In this document: positions 1 to 11,142 of the stretch, piece by piece
Layout: each line of letters starts with the position of its first letter
Numbering within the stretch: position 1 is the stretch's first letter
Assembly (NCBI GenBank): GCA_002197995.1
Contig: NGZR01000005.1
Location: 248,001 to 312,000, forward strand
Reading direction: 5' to 3'
Origin: Gaeumannomyces sp. JS-464
Taxonomy: Eukaryota > Ascomycota > Sordariomycetes > Magnaporthales > Magnaporthaceae
Length of the DNA stretch: 64,000 nt
Notes under the pieces: model-generated
What the model saw: the letters and a program-made list of their open reading frames with translations, nothing else
Database searches by the model: none
Told to the model about the DNA's origin: nothing
Position numbers and translations under genes: made by a program

Positions 1-992
1 TGGGGGCGAGCCAGGTGGAGTGGGCCTGTAGTCATGGGGGATGATTAGTGGTTGTATCCGGGAAAGAGTACGCACTATGAGGCAGCACAACTCACAAAGT
101 TGATGCCAGAAAATTTGATGTCGTGGGCCGGATCGCCGTACTTCCCACCCACAGCAACTAGGACCTCCAGAACTCCCAGGTACGCATCAATGGACGACAT
201 GCTGCCCTCCTCCTCCCTGAGCGGCTTGTAGTAGACCCTGCCAGCAGCCGAGTCCAGGTAGAACTGGCCACCCTCGGTCAGCAGGGCGCGGGAACCCTGG
301 ACCCAGACGCCAAAGTCGGCATTGGGCTGGTTGAGCGTGTCGTAGCCGATGATGTTGTTGCTCCAGCTCGGCTTCTTCATAACCAGCTGGCGCCGCCCGA
401 CCGACTCGATGGGAGCGTACCGGTCCGTGAAGGAGCTGATGAAGCGCACCTCGGCGCCCGCGAGGCCCTCGGTCGTCTGAAGCCAGTCGTACTTGCCGTC
501 GGTCCAGCTCATGCCGTTGGCGTTGTACGTGAACTCCCTGCGGTTGGCGATCTTGCGGCGCGCGTAGTTGGACGCCTGCCCGCGCACGTACAGGTTGCGG
601 CTCTTGGTGCCGGAAGGGACGGCGGCCGACCAGACGCCATTCTGTCCCGCCGTCCAGCCTGTCAGCTTGATGCCGCCCGAGACGGTGGTGTCGGTGCCGT
701 CGGCTGTCCAGTGGACTGTGCGTCCGTTCTTGCCCGAGTCCGCAGAGGTGAAGACTAGTGGCGCGGTCAGGGAGTGAACCCCGCCGCTCAGGTGGACTGT
801 GACATCCTCGCGCATGGACGAGGTGGCCAGGGACCTCACGGCGAGCTGGGCCTTAGCGAGGGTCTTGAAGGGTGACCCCTTGGAGCCGTCGGCATTGTCT
901 GAGCCAGTGGGCGAGACATAGATGTCTGCCGCGGCAACAAGCTGGGCCAGCCCTACAAGCACAGGGAAGACAAGAGACAAGCGGAACCCCAT
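1..992 (-). CDS. Secreted right-handed beta-helix protein (partial)
   Basis: The start at 992 opens a clear signal peptide (hydrophobic stretch to about residue 21, ending LVAAA). The mature protein begins with DIYVSPTGSD and a KGSPFKTLAKAQ segment, as in the DUF1565-type N-terminus of secreted parallel beta-helix proteins. A later RNLYVRGQ segment also fits that group. Exon 1 ends at 96 with donor GTGAGT (90-95). An acceptor (TACAG, 26-30) opens exon 2, which reads AHSTWLAP and runs off the window edge at 1; the junction keeps frame. Such proteins include polysaccharide lyases and hydrolases, for example GH141 relatives. No catalytic residues are visible in this part, so substrate and family stay open. 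It is divergent from the GH31 gene at 2061, which suggests a role in plant or fungal wall polysaccharide breakdown. Confidence 0.75.
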
Positions 993-2060
993 TCTGTTTG
1001 TCAGGCCAGGAACGAGCAGGACACTTCCTGAACAGGGTAGAAAGAGCTTGGTTTCCAACGCATGCCAACCTCCACCCATAGGTCCAAACCAGAAAGTGCA
1101 ACATGTCGTTTATATAATGTTTTTCAAACGGCACGGCTATCCACATCAATACCATGGCAGTAGAAATTCCGTGTTGCCTCCAAAGCAAGAGTTTTGGAGC
1201 CGTGACAAAATGGAGGCTTTCATCCATGTTTTCCCGCAAAAAAGCAAACGCTAGGAACTCCAGAACGCCGGCTGCGGAAGGGAACATGGATATTAAGCAC
1301 CAATTGCAGAAGGTGCCACTGAGCCCAGCACAGCACAGATTGCCGATGCACCCACCGCTACCCCTCATTGCTACACTCGCCCTCATCTAGTTTTTTTTTT
1401 TTTTTTTTTTTGCCGGCAGTACCTAGCCACCGCAACTTGTTGCCGCTCCGTGCCGTTTCCAGGCACCGGTTGCGAACTAGCCTTCTCGGGCTGGGGGTTT
1501 TGTGTTGCGGCGCTGGAAGAGATGGCTTGGTTGTCCATCCGTCGGGTTTTATCCCTCCCCCACGCGCGCATCTCCCGCGCCTGCCGTCCAAGTTCTCTCG
1601 CACATGCGAGCGACGAACTCTGGTTGGGAACCATGGCAATAATGATTGAGGGGGTGTTCAGGCGGTGGGTGGCAGTCGGAATCGAATCCGTGACCTCGGC
1701 TGCTGGTCCTGCCACCACCTCGGCCACATGTGCCGGCTAATATCGGGCTATTAGAAAGGAGAAGGGAATGCTGAGCGAGGGCTGAGCCGAGACTGATATT
1801 CCCTTGCAGCTCCGAGTGGGAAACAACAAGGAGCGCTCTCGGCCGTCGGCACGTTGGACCCCGAGAGGCGCGACGACACAGAGGTGGATGGCCATGAACT
1901 CCACGTCTATCCCCCATCGCGTCGAGACATTATGTCGAGAAAATAAACACACCCCGATTAACCTCACATATTCGAGCAAGTCGCTAAGGTCACCTCACCA
2001 GATCGAATCACTACAGTCACCAGCAGCTCACCCTTGCCAAGCACCCAGTCCCCAGCCAGC
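993..2060. other. Intergenic region between divergent genes
   Basis: A shared upstream region of about 1.07 kb for the beta-helix gene (-) and the GH31 gene (+). It contains a 21-base T tract at 1391-1411 and, at 1671-1738 on the minus strand, a sequence with tRNA-like A-box and B-box words. I see no convincing coding region. Confidence 0.6.
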
Positions 2061-4521
2061 ATGAAGTTCACCCACGGCATCTGGTTCGACCAGTCCGACA
2101 CTTCCATCTACAGCGCCAGAGAGGTCTACTCCACCACCAGCCCTTCCCCGCGTAGTATCCGCGCCTTCTGCACCACGCGCCATGTCGAGCACCGCGGCGA
2201 CACCCTCAACCGCCCCACCATCACGCTGTCCCTCGAGGCCGCCGCCCCGGGCATCATCGCCTGCCGGGCCTGGCACTTCCTCGGCACCCGCACCCGCACC
2301 ACCGTCGAGCCGCGCCTGGACCTCTTCCCCGACCGCGTCTCTGACAATGATGCTGTGCCGGGTGCCGTGATCCAGCACGACTCCGAGGCCAACGTGTCCA
2401 GCGTGCAGACCGGCGGCGGCGCCAGTGGGCTGCGCGCCAAGCTCGACAAGAACCCGTCCGCCTTCCGTCTCTCCTTTGAGGCCGAAGACACCTGCAGGCC
2501 GCTGGCAGAGATTGGCTTCGATTGCCTCCAGTACATTGAGGCCCCGCCGCGTAATCCACTAGCCCAGGTAGCGTCAACAGACATCGCCGACCCCTACCAC
2601 AGGGCCCAGAGACCGCCGCGCGGGAAGAAGGCGCCGCATATCGCCGTCTCGTTTGGCCTCCAGGTTGGCGAAAGGGTTTATGGGCTCGGCGAGCGGTTCG
2701 GGCCGCTGGTTAAGAACGGGCAGGAAGTGGACTTGTGGAACGAAGACGCCGGGACATGCACTCCTTACGGTAAGTGCTCATCCAGTGTGATGCTCTCGAC
2801 TCACCAACTAACCTTGCCCAATCTTACAGCATATAAAAACATCCCCTTCTACATGACGAGCGCTGGATACGGGATCTTCTTGGACTCGAGCGACGCGCTC
2901 TCGCTGGAGATCCAGACCGAGAAGCTGGCACAGGTACAGGTCTCGATCCAGAGCGAGGAGCTCCGGTGGTACGTCATCTACGCCCCGACCCCAATCCTCG
3001 CTCTGATATGCGGACCTCACCGGCCACCCGCCAGTCCCCCCGCCTGGTCGTTTGGCCTGTATCTGTCGACTTCATTCTTGACCGACTACGACGAAGGGAC
3101 GGTCAACACACAGCTTGACCGCATGGCCTCTCACGACATACCCATGTCTGTCCTGCACTTTGACTGCTTCTGGATGCGCGCCCACGCCTGGACCAACTTC
3201 ACCTTCGATCCGACCTTCTTCCCGGACCCAAAGGCCTTCCTGGACCGCCTGCACGCGCGCGGCCTCCGCGTCTGCGTCTGGATCAACCCCTATATCGCCC
3301 AGGACTCCGAGGTCTTCGAGGAAGCCATGGACCGCGGGTTCCTCATCCGCCGCCTGGACGGCTCCGTGTGGCAGAGCGACATCTGGCAGGCCGGCATGGG
3401 CATCGTCGACTTCACCAACCCGGACGCGGTCGCGTGGTACCAGGATAAGCTCACGGTGCTGCTCGACCTGGGCGTCGACTCGTTCAAGACCGACTTTGGC
3501 GAGCGCATCCCCTGGGAGGACGTCGTCTTCCACGACGGCTCGGACCCGCGCGCCATGCACAACTATTACTCGCTGCTCTACAACAGCGCCGTCTACGGCG
3601 CCGTCGCGGCCCGTCGCGGCAGGGACCAGGCCGCCGTGTTCGCGCGGTCCGCCACGGCGGGCGGGCAGACGATGCCGGTGCACTGGGGCGGCGACTGCGA
3701 GTCCACGTGGGCGGGAATGCACCAGTCGCTGCGCGGCGGGCTGTCGCTCGGCCTCAGCGGCTTCTCCTTCTGGAGCCACGACATCGGCGGCTTCATGAGC
3801 GAGGGGCAGGCGTCGACGCAGCCGCCCGCGCCGCTGTACAAGCGCTGGGTCCAGTTCGGCCTGCTGCTGCAGCCACAGCCGCCTCCACGGCAGCCGCACG
3901 TACCGCGTGCCGTGGCTCATTGACGACGAGGCGTGCCGTGTGCTTTCTAAATTCTCCAAGCTCAAGAACCGCCTCATGCCCTACTCTTGGACCAGGCGCG
4001 CGTATCGGCGTCACAGGGCCTGCCGCTGCTGCGCGCCATGGTGGTCGAGTTCCCCGCAGACAGGACGTGCCAGGTACTGGACGAGCAGTACATGCTGGGC
4101 GAGAGCCTGCTAGTCGCGCCCGTGTTCAACGACGTTGGTGCTGTCGAGTACTACGTTCCCGAGGGGACATGGGTCGGGCTTTTGGACGGAAAGGAGCGCA
4201 AAGGGCCTCGCTGGGGTGACGGAGACGCACGACTTCATGAGCCTACCACTGATGGTAAGGCAGGACCACGCCGTGCTGGTCGGGACAGTGTCCGACCGGC
4301 CGGACTATGACTGGCCGTCGAACCTGGCGCACGCCGTCGTCGGCCATGTGACTGAGGGAGCCACGATCAAGGCAACCTTCCCCAGTGCCGCTAAGCACGG
4401 CGAGACGGCGGGGTATGTGCAGATCGAGACGCGGAGTGGCGACGACGCGATGCGGGTGAGCAGGTCCGATGAGGGGTTGGCGCCGCCGGTGCTCAGGCTT
4501 TCCGAGGGGAGCCATCTGTAG
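2061..4521 (+). CDS. GH31 alpha-xylosidase (YicI-like), frame-broken
   Basis: A family 31 glycoside hydrolase of about 800 residues that removes terminal alpha-xylose from xyloglucan oligosaccharides such as isoprimeverose. The start at 2061 gives MKFTHGIWF with no signal peptide, so it is probably cytosolic. A 60-bp intron (2770-2829, GTAAGT...TACAG) joins as TPYAYKNIPF. The nucleophile motif KTDFGERIP and acid motif HWGGDC match bacterial YicI-type alpha-xylosidases better than alpha-glucosidases. WSHDIGGF, YMLGESLLVAPVF and a YYVPEGTW segment follow. The frame is broken at about 3006 (extra base), the C run 3036-3041 (missing base), about 3870 (extra), about 3985 (missing) and the G run 4213-4216 (extra). 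Protein similarity continues across every break. The sugar transporter gene follows on the same strand. Confidence 0.9.
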
Positions 4522-4740
4522 AATCTGGTTGATGGAACTAAAGCACGCGGATGGGGCGGATAAACAGGAACTAGTGAGCAATGGTGAGGAGGAGAGTTCC
4601 GATGCTCCGGCTTTGTGAGGAGACGCATCTGTAGAATATGGTTGATGGAACTGCACCGCCGGATGGATCGGGTAAATAGGAGCTAGCGACACTCGCTGAG
4701 CCTGTGATCAACGGTGGTATCTGCGTGGAGGTTCCATCGG
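4456..4740 (+). repeat. Tandem direct repeat across the GH31 stop codon
   Basis: A unit of about 117 bp starting at GTGAGCA (4456), covering the last codons and stop of the GH31 gene, is repeated from about 4573. The words CATCTGTAGAAT and GGTTGATGGAACT occur in both copies. A third, weaker copy seems to begin near 4690. The copies differ by many substitutions, so the duplication is old. Boundaries were set by eye. Confidence 0.7.
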
Positions 4741-5154
4741 CGAGTAGTGCCATATCGCGATGCGACGGCCGTGCTTGAAGGGGTCAATGGTGGTGAGCAA
4801 AGAAAAGACCCGACGGGTGAATGACAACAATCGCAACGCGCACATGTTCCCCGCATGGATAGATTATATTACCCGGAAGATCCCCGACCGCGAACACGGA
4901 ATAATATGTGCATACTACGTGCTGCAAGGCCAGCGCGAACACCTCCTTCCCCGCACGGGAACGATTGGTTTGCACAAGCGAGCGGCACCCAGACGATCGG
5001 TGTAACCCTTGTATTAGACTTACTGCCGAGATGATAGACACGGTATATGTCCACAACCATCCCCTTTTTCTTTCTAGGTCCCGGGGCTCTGTCACGGACG
5101 GACAGCCCCTGTCCGTTCTCCGCCTTGTTCGAGCCATCCAGTGTGCCAGCAACC
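4522..5154. other. Intergenic region
   Basis: The first 200 bp hold the degenerate copies of the GH31 3' end. The rest is the probable promoter of the sugar transporter. No gene seen. Confidence 0.6.
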
Positions 5155-6738
5155 ATGAAGCGACCCAGGTTCATCTCTCCCGAGGCCTCTGGATATGCCT
5201 ACTTCTGCAGTACGTACCTGCTGAGCAAAGCAACACACAGTTCCTTGGCGCCAAGCTGACTTCTCTTGCTCTTCAGCAATGCTCGCCTGTGTCGGCTCCC
5301 TGCTCTGGGGGTACGACTCCGGCATCTTCAGCACGGCGCAGGCGCAGGTCTACTTCACGGAAAAGTTCAACCCGGACCCGGCCATGCTGGGCGGCATCAT
5401 CTCGGTCTACACGGCCGGCGGCGCCGTGGGCTGCCTGCTCGGCGGGCCCCTGGGCCACCGCCTGGGCCGGCGGCGCACCATCCAGATCGGCGCCGTCGTG
5501 GCGGCCGCGGGCACGACGCTGCAGACGGCGGCGCACGAGGTCGTCATGCTGATCGTGGGCCGCCTCGTGGCCGGGCTCGCCATCGGCATCATCTACTTCG
5601 CCATCCCCATGTTCATCTCCGAGATCGCGCCGGCGCGCCACCGGGGCCTGTTTGTGGGCCTGCACGCGCAGTTCATCGGGATCGGCTACATGACGTCCAA
5701 CTGGGTCGGGTTCGGCGTCTCGTTCGGGCAGGGCCAGTTCACGTACCGCTTCCCCGTCGGCCTGCAGGTGCTCTGGGCGGCCGTGCTGCTCGCGGGCACG
5801 TTCCTCCTGCCGCGCGACTCGCCGCGCTGGCTGATGGAGAAGGGGCTCGAGGCCGAGGCGGAGCAGGCGATGCGGCGCCTGCGGAGGAAGGGGCCCGGCG
5901 CCGACGAGGTGGTGCGCAGGGAGCTGCTGCAGATACGCGACCAGATCCGGTGGGAGCGGGAGAACGAGGAGGCGGGGCTGCGCGGCGTCCTGCGCAAGCC
6001 ATCGTACCGCCGGCGGCTGCTGCTCGGGTGCGGCGTCCAGATCGGGCAGCAGATCTGCGGCATCAGCGCCATCAACTACTACCAGACCGTCATGTACCGG
6101 TCGCTCGGCATCCAGGGCCACACGGTGCTGCTGTTGGCTGGCGTCTGGGGCCTGACGGGCCCGCTGGCCAACGTGTTTTGCCTCTTGTGGATCATCGACC
6201 GCGTCCGCCGCCGCACCCTGTTCCTGGCCGGGTCGCTGGCCATGGCGGTCGACATCGCCATCGTGCAGGCGCTGGTCGCAGTGTACGGCGGCAGCGACAG
6301 CACGGCCGCCAACGGCGTCGGCATCTTCTTCCTGATCCTCTTCGGCGTGCTCTTCAGCCTGTCGTGGAACAGCGGCGCGCCCGTGTACACCGCCGAGATC
6401 TTCCGACGCAGATCCGCGCCCTCGGCGGCGCTGTCAGCACGTTCTGGAGCTTTGTTATCCAGGTCTTGCTGGCGCAGGCGAGCCCTGTCGCGCTCGAGAA
6501 CGTGGGCTGGCGCTACTACTTCTTTTTCATCACCTGCAACCTCGCCTCGGCCGCCGCCGTGTGGCTGTGGCTGCCCGAGACAAAGGGTCGCTCGCTCGAG
6601 GAGATCAGCGAGGTGTTTGGCGACGCCTTTGTCAGCGTGCACATGGCGGACCAGCTGGACGACAAGGACCGTGGTGAGGTCGAGGAGGCGAGGGTGGACT
6701 TGGCGGCGGGAGACGAGCCAAAACGGGCGTCTGCTTAG
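5155..6738 (+). CDS. MFS sugar transporter (sugar porter family)
   Basis: A proton-coupled sugar importer of about 505 residues in the plasma membrane. Exon 1 (5155-5209) encodes MKRPRFISPEASGYAYFC. A 67-bp intron (5210-5276, GTACGT...TTCAG) joins it in frame to TMLACVGSLLWGYDSGIF, the usual first membrane segment. Other family marks are GRLVAGLAIG, an ISEIAPARHRG loop, the central RDSPRWLMEKG motif and the terminal PETKGRSLEEI. One frame break at about 6402, in AEIF(P)TQIRALGG, looks like a missing C. The remaining roughly 110 residues continue in another frame to the stop at 6738. Its place directly after the alpha-xylosidase suggests xyloglucan oligosaccharides, isoprimeverose or xylose as substrate. 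That is inference from position only. Confidence 0.88.
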
Positions 6739-7752
6739 TTGGTCTCGTGCCTCTTGGTTTTGGAAAAACGGTTGGCGCTCTGGCGAGCACTTGGATATAT
6801 AGCTTCGCCAGACTTGACCCTGAAGCAGAATTGCCCAGCTTCCGCCCCTGATCCCTGGGCTTGGCCGAAACTGTCGGTTCAAAGAAGACCAACCACGCGG
6901 GTAGCACTTGGGCAGGAGAGTTGGGCACTGAATATGGACTGCAAGCGTTCGCCTTGATATCATTTCCCAAACGCCCCTGGCCAAAGGTCTGGCTTTGGTC
7001 GAGCACGTCAGGGGCACGCGCGCCACGATCGCATGGCATCGTGGAGGGAAAAGTAAATCGTGAGGCGAAGACGATAGTTGACACAGGAGCTGCGTATCGT
7101 GTTTAAGAGGCACCCACGTTAGTCGCCAGCTGAGCTCGATAGTCTTGGCACCAACTCTGCATAGGCCAGGAGCTGGTCGCCGGTCTAGACTCTGGAGTTG
7201 GGACGCTATCCTTGGGGTATTGTCGCGTAGCTTCGGAAGCAAACATCCTCCATTCTACCGTCCTTTCGAACTGCACTTTCGCTTGGGCACGTGCCGGGCT
7301 TTTGTTTACAGTTGTTCTGGCCGTTATTGTGCCCTTACTATAATTTTAGCGCAGGCAACCGGCGGCTATCAATCAGGGGTAATAATATATCGATGGGCAA
7401 GTGCCGCATCCAGGAAAAAGGGGCAAACACCGACTCTGCACGATCAGCCAGCTGAACTCTCCATCCATCCGCTAGCGGCCGCCTCAGCACAGAACCAAGA
7501 CAGCAGCCGTCGGTCGATTCACCCCTCTCGGGTTGCTCATGTTGATAATGGCCACATCCGCCGAGGCAATAGACTAGATATAAACCCACATGCTACATCC
7601 TAGCTTCTACGATTCCCGCCCCAGTTCCATGGCTAATCAAGCTTACCAGGCTCTCACCCTAGACTCTCACAGTGCCAGACCAGTCATCCCTTGCTCCCAT
7701 TTTGCAGCTTTGCTTAATACCAAATACCTAATTTATTCTACAACTTGTCGAC
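6739..7752. other. Intergenic region
   Basis: About 1 kb between two plus-strand genes. It carries a TATA-like GATATAAACC at 7577-7586, some 170 bp before the next start codon. No other feature seen. Confidence 0.5.
7577..7586 (+). promoter_or_regulatory. TATA-like box of the GLEYA gene
   Basis: GATATAAACC lies about 170 bp before the ATG at 7753, followed by a pyrimidine-rich leader. Sequence match and spacing are the only evidence. Confidence 0.35.
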
Positions 7753-8525
7753 ATGAAGGCCCTATTCTCCTTCGCCACTCTCGCCTTTGCCGGCTCCCTT
7801 CTCGCCGCCCCAACCACAACCGACGCCGCCGCCGCCGCTGCCGCCCCTCCCCAGTTCGCCTGCACCCCAGGCGTCGAGTGGGCGGCCTATAGATACAGCG
7901 ACTTGTCAGCGAGAGCGAGATGCTCCACAAGGCCGGCACCTCGGACATCGGCCACTTGGACCTGCGCTTCCTCCTCCCGCTCCGGACCCCAGCCGGCCGC
8001 GGCGTCACCTCAACCCTCTTCATTCCGCCACCCCACAGCCCCTCCGCCAGCCTCAACATCTACGGCAGGACCTGGCCGACCGGCACCAACATACTCATCA
8101 ACCACCGGGGCTACCTGCGCCCGACAAAAGGCGGCGTGTTCAAGCTGCGCGTCACGGGCGCCGTGGGCGACGTCCTAGCCTTCTGACAGGGCGGCAAAGC
8201 GCGGGGCGCGTACAGCATCGCAAACGCAGATTACAGGACCAACGGCGCGGCGGCGGCGGCGGTGACCAGCGCGCGGAGGGACGACGAGTACAGGTTCGAG
8301 GTCGCGGCGGGCGAGACCATCCCCTTCCGTGTCGTCTGGTCCAACAGCCGGAGCACAGGAGGCCTCGAGGGCGTGTGGATCCTCGACTCGGACGGCAACG
8401 TCGTCTTGGGCGCCTACTCTGGCGAGAACGGCCAGGTCGTCACTGGTTGCTCGGGGAGGGTGCCCCTGAGGACGCCAAGCCTTGGGCCGGTGGGAGTCGG
8501 ACCTCCGCCCCGTGTTTTATCCTGA
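7753..8525 (+). CDS. GLEYA-domain secreted protein with frameshift and in-frame TGA
   Basis: A secreted protein of about 255 residues. The start at 7753 gives a signal peptide (MKALFSFATLAFAGSLLAAP) and an alanine-rich linker. The mature part resembles the lectin-like GLEYA domain of fungal adhesins: TWPTGTNILINHRGYL, then a KGGVFKLRV strand, IPFRVVW, and GGLEGVWILDSDGNVV in place of the GLEYA signature. A frame break at about 7901-7906 (one base missing) separates the signal peptide from the domain. A TGA at 8184-8186 stands between LAF and QGGKARG, where relatives have tryptophan (LLW-x-GDKA). The reading frame stays open on both sides of the TGA. It may be a pseudogene, may contain sequence errors, or may depend on recoding. 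Confidence 0.7.
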
Positions 8526-9415
8526 TTTTTAATAACTTTTTTGTTCGGATACTGCTCTGCCATCACACGTTGCGTTCATGATGCTCGGCTGTTCCGGAAA
8601 TCCCACGATACTTGCTTTTTATTGGCGGTCAGCCGCCAGGGGTTTGTTGCTTGACGCAGCTCGTCAGGCGGACCTCGGCTGGAAAAGAGTTACCGCAAAT
8701 CCTGTTCCAGAAACACTTCACATGAAATATACCCAGCCTAATTCTCATTGTCCGCCTGTACCTTCCCTCAGAGACAACATCGAATTTGGCACGGAAAAGC
8801 GGAAGACATGCAGGCCAGTGAAAGTGATCGATATCACCCTTCTTATACCCCCTTCAACCACCACTTTGCTTTTTCTGCTGCCATGTCGCCGTTGCAATCG
8901 GCGCTACCGCGGTTTCTGCTTTGTGGCACAGCAGTCACGAGAAACATGATTTGACTGATCGGCCAGCACGCTGTGCAACATGACACCATGATCCGAAGGG
9001 GTGGCTAGCGCGGGATCGCGGCACTTTGTTTCTTTTCCCCGAACACCCCCACGTCGCGCCGAGCAATCCATTGCAACCCTCGAAAGACTGCCGCTGGTTC
9101 CAGGCTATACTGGACATCCGTTAACGCTTGGCGGCCGCCCACAGCAAGGGGCTTATTGGCTGCGGGATTATCGCCAGTCTGAACCTCAACGGTCGGCGGC
9201 GTTTGATGTGGTTGACAGGCATTTGTGACAGCCTCTCAGGGGCGGTATCACGAGGACTCGGATATAAAACCAGAGCAGAAGGTGTTTCTTTCCTTTCTTT
9301 TTGCTTTTTTTCATTCCTGTGTGTTTTCTTGGATATTTATTCTCCGAGCTCCATCCCGCCTCCATCATGCCACGCCTTGTAGCCGTTTGCCTGGCGAGAA
9401 GCCGATCAACAAAAC
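8526..9415. other. Intergenic region
   Basis: About 0.9 kb with no convincing gene. It includes the putative promoter of the rhodopsin-like gene. Confidence 0.5.
9261..9270 (+). promoter_or_regulatory. TATA-like box of the rhodopsin-like gene
   Basis: GATATAAAAC stands about 150 bp before the ATG at 9416 and is followed by a T-rich leader, an arrangement common in fungal promoters. Confidence 0.4.
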
Positions 9416-10858
9416 ATGTCCGCTTCAAGTTTTACTCTCAATATGGCCTCGGCCGTAGATCTCTCCAAGATCCCGGCCATGTCGCCACCCGACGGCCAGA
9501 CATCGCGGTTCGGTGACCCCAGTTCAGCGCAGCCGCACACTTCGGTGCAGATCGGCATCTTTGCGTCGTTTGGGGTTTCGTACACGCTGGCCACCTCTTC
9601 CTGTGCTTCCGCTACTTTCAGGCCTTCAAGATCTCCAAGAAGGTCGAGCTGGATCTCGGTAACTAGCGTTCTCCTGCCCCAACGCCAGGAATGCATCGCT
9701 CACACAACGCTGCGTCTAGTCATCATTACCTTTGCCTACGCCATCGCGCTGTTCTACTTTTGCTCCATGGCCAAACGTGGGTCCCTTAGCTCCCTTTCTG
9801 CATCTCGTGGTCCTAAATCTAACTAGGAAACCACAGTCACGGACAGCGGCTGGGGTCGACACCTCTGGGATGTGTCCTTGGCCGACATCATCGAGCTCAA
9901 AAAGGTAGCGTGGTGACCTCCCTATCCGACACAAGAAACCAAGGCCTACTAACGCCAACCCCCACAGGGCATCCTCCCAAACACCCTGGCCTACTTCATC
10001 TGCCCGTCACTCACCAAGATCGCCATCCTCTGCGTGCTCTACCGCATCAACCCGTCCAGGACCCACCACGCCGCCGTCGCCACCATCGGCTTCGCCATCT
10101 TCACCTACACCCTGGTGGCGTGCGCCGTCGCGGCGGGGCCGTGCAACTCGCTGGACCCGGCCGCGGTCGCGTGCATATCCAACGTGGCGCTGGTCCACGC
10201 CGTGCTCAACATCGCCTCCGACCTGGCCGTCGTCGCCGCGCCCGTCCCGACAGTGCACTCGCTCGGCCTCTCGCTCCGGCAGCGCCTCTCGGTCGGCCTG
10301 ATCCTAGCGCTGGGGTCCGCCGTCGTCGTGTGCTCCATCATCCGCCTGCGCTATGTCATCCGCATGGGCGGGGGATCCGGGCGGACGGGGCGGCAGGAGC
10401 AGGACAAGGAGCAGGCGAGGGCGGGCCTGCTCGAGGAGGACCTGAGCTGGGCCGAGGCCGTGCTGGGCCTCTGGTCCGTCATCGAGGTCAACCTGGGCAT
10501 ACTGTGCGCGTGCGCCATGCGCCTCAAACCGCTCGCAAAGACGTACCTGCCGCGGCTGGGGCTGGGCATGCTCTTCCCCGCGCCGCCGCCGCCGGGTGAT
10601 GGCGGGTGGCCAGGCGGCGCGGACCTGGAGACCATCGGGGGCTCGCGCTGGCACATCAGGCCCGGCGAGCAGCCGCAAAAGGTCGACAAGAAGAGGCCCC
10701 CGGGCGGACGCGACCCTTATCTGATGTACAGCATACAGGACAAGGATGGGCAGGGCGAGAGCGACGTGTCCACCCAAGCGCGGAATTTGCATGCGGTGGT
10801 AAAGCTGGAGGCTGAAGTCAAAGATGTGGATGACGTAGGGGCGTGTAGGGCTGCGTGA
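9416..10858 (+). CDS. Fungal rhodopsin-like seven-helix membrane protein
   Basis: An integral membrane protein of about 420 residues, of the PTH11-like/SAT4 type whose conserved part is the fungal rhodopsin domain. Four exons fit: 9416-9658, 9720-9776, 9837-9904 and 9968-10858. The introns are 61, 60 and 63 bp; the last has a CTAAC branch site. Conserved features include FRYFQAFKISKK after helix 1, GRHLWDVSLADI, the helix segment PSLTKIAILCVLYRI and the SDLAVVAAPVP segment. The C-terminus is a polar cytosolic tail with a PPPPG linker. A C appears to be missing at about 9592 (YTLA-HLFLCFRYF). A second ATG at 9443 could be the true start. The ligand is unknown; relatives act in surface sensing or are of unknown function. 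Confidence 0.8.
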
Positions 10859-11142
10859 AAGCATAGACGTTATATCCTGAGCGAAGTTTTGCAGTCGAAG
10901 GAATACTTTTTTTTCCATGCCGCAAATACCAATCTTCTAACCGCCGAAGCCGCCAACATCCACAGCTTCATCCAATTTTCCAACAGCCATAGGAAGAGAT
11001 TGCGCGGTGATGACTGCCTCCAAAAATCCATTTATTCTCACCGGATTCGAGAAACCAGCAATGCCGTATTTCCCACGCTGTCACCCCTTCAACAGAAAAA
11101 ATCTCTTACACACCCACACCCGATAACCAACTACCACACACG

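Noticed and set aside
1662..1738. A functional tRNA gene on the minus strand
   Set aside because: A- and B-box-like words are present, but the sequences that should form the acceptor and T stems do not pair in the tRNA pattern.
2061..4521. Calling the GH31 gene a pseudogene because of its five frame breaks
   Set aside because: Every catalytic motif is intact, breaks partly compensate each other, and unrelated genes including clp1 show the same kind of single-base breaks, so sequence error is the simpler reading.
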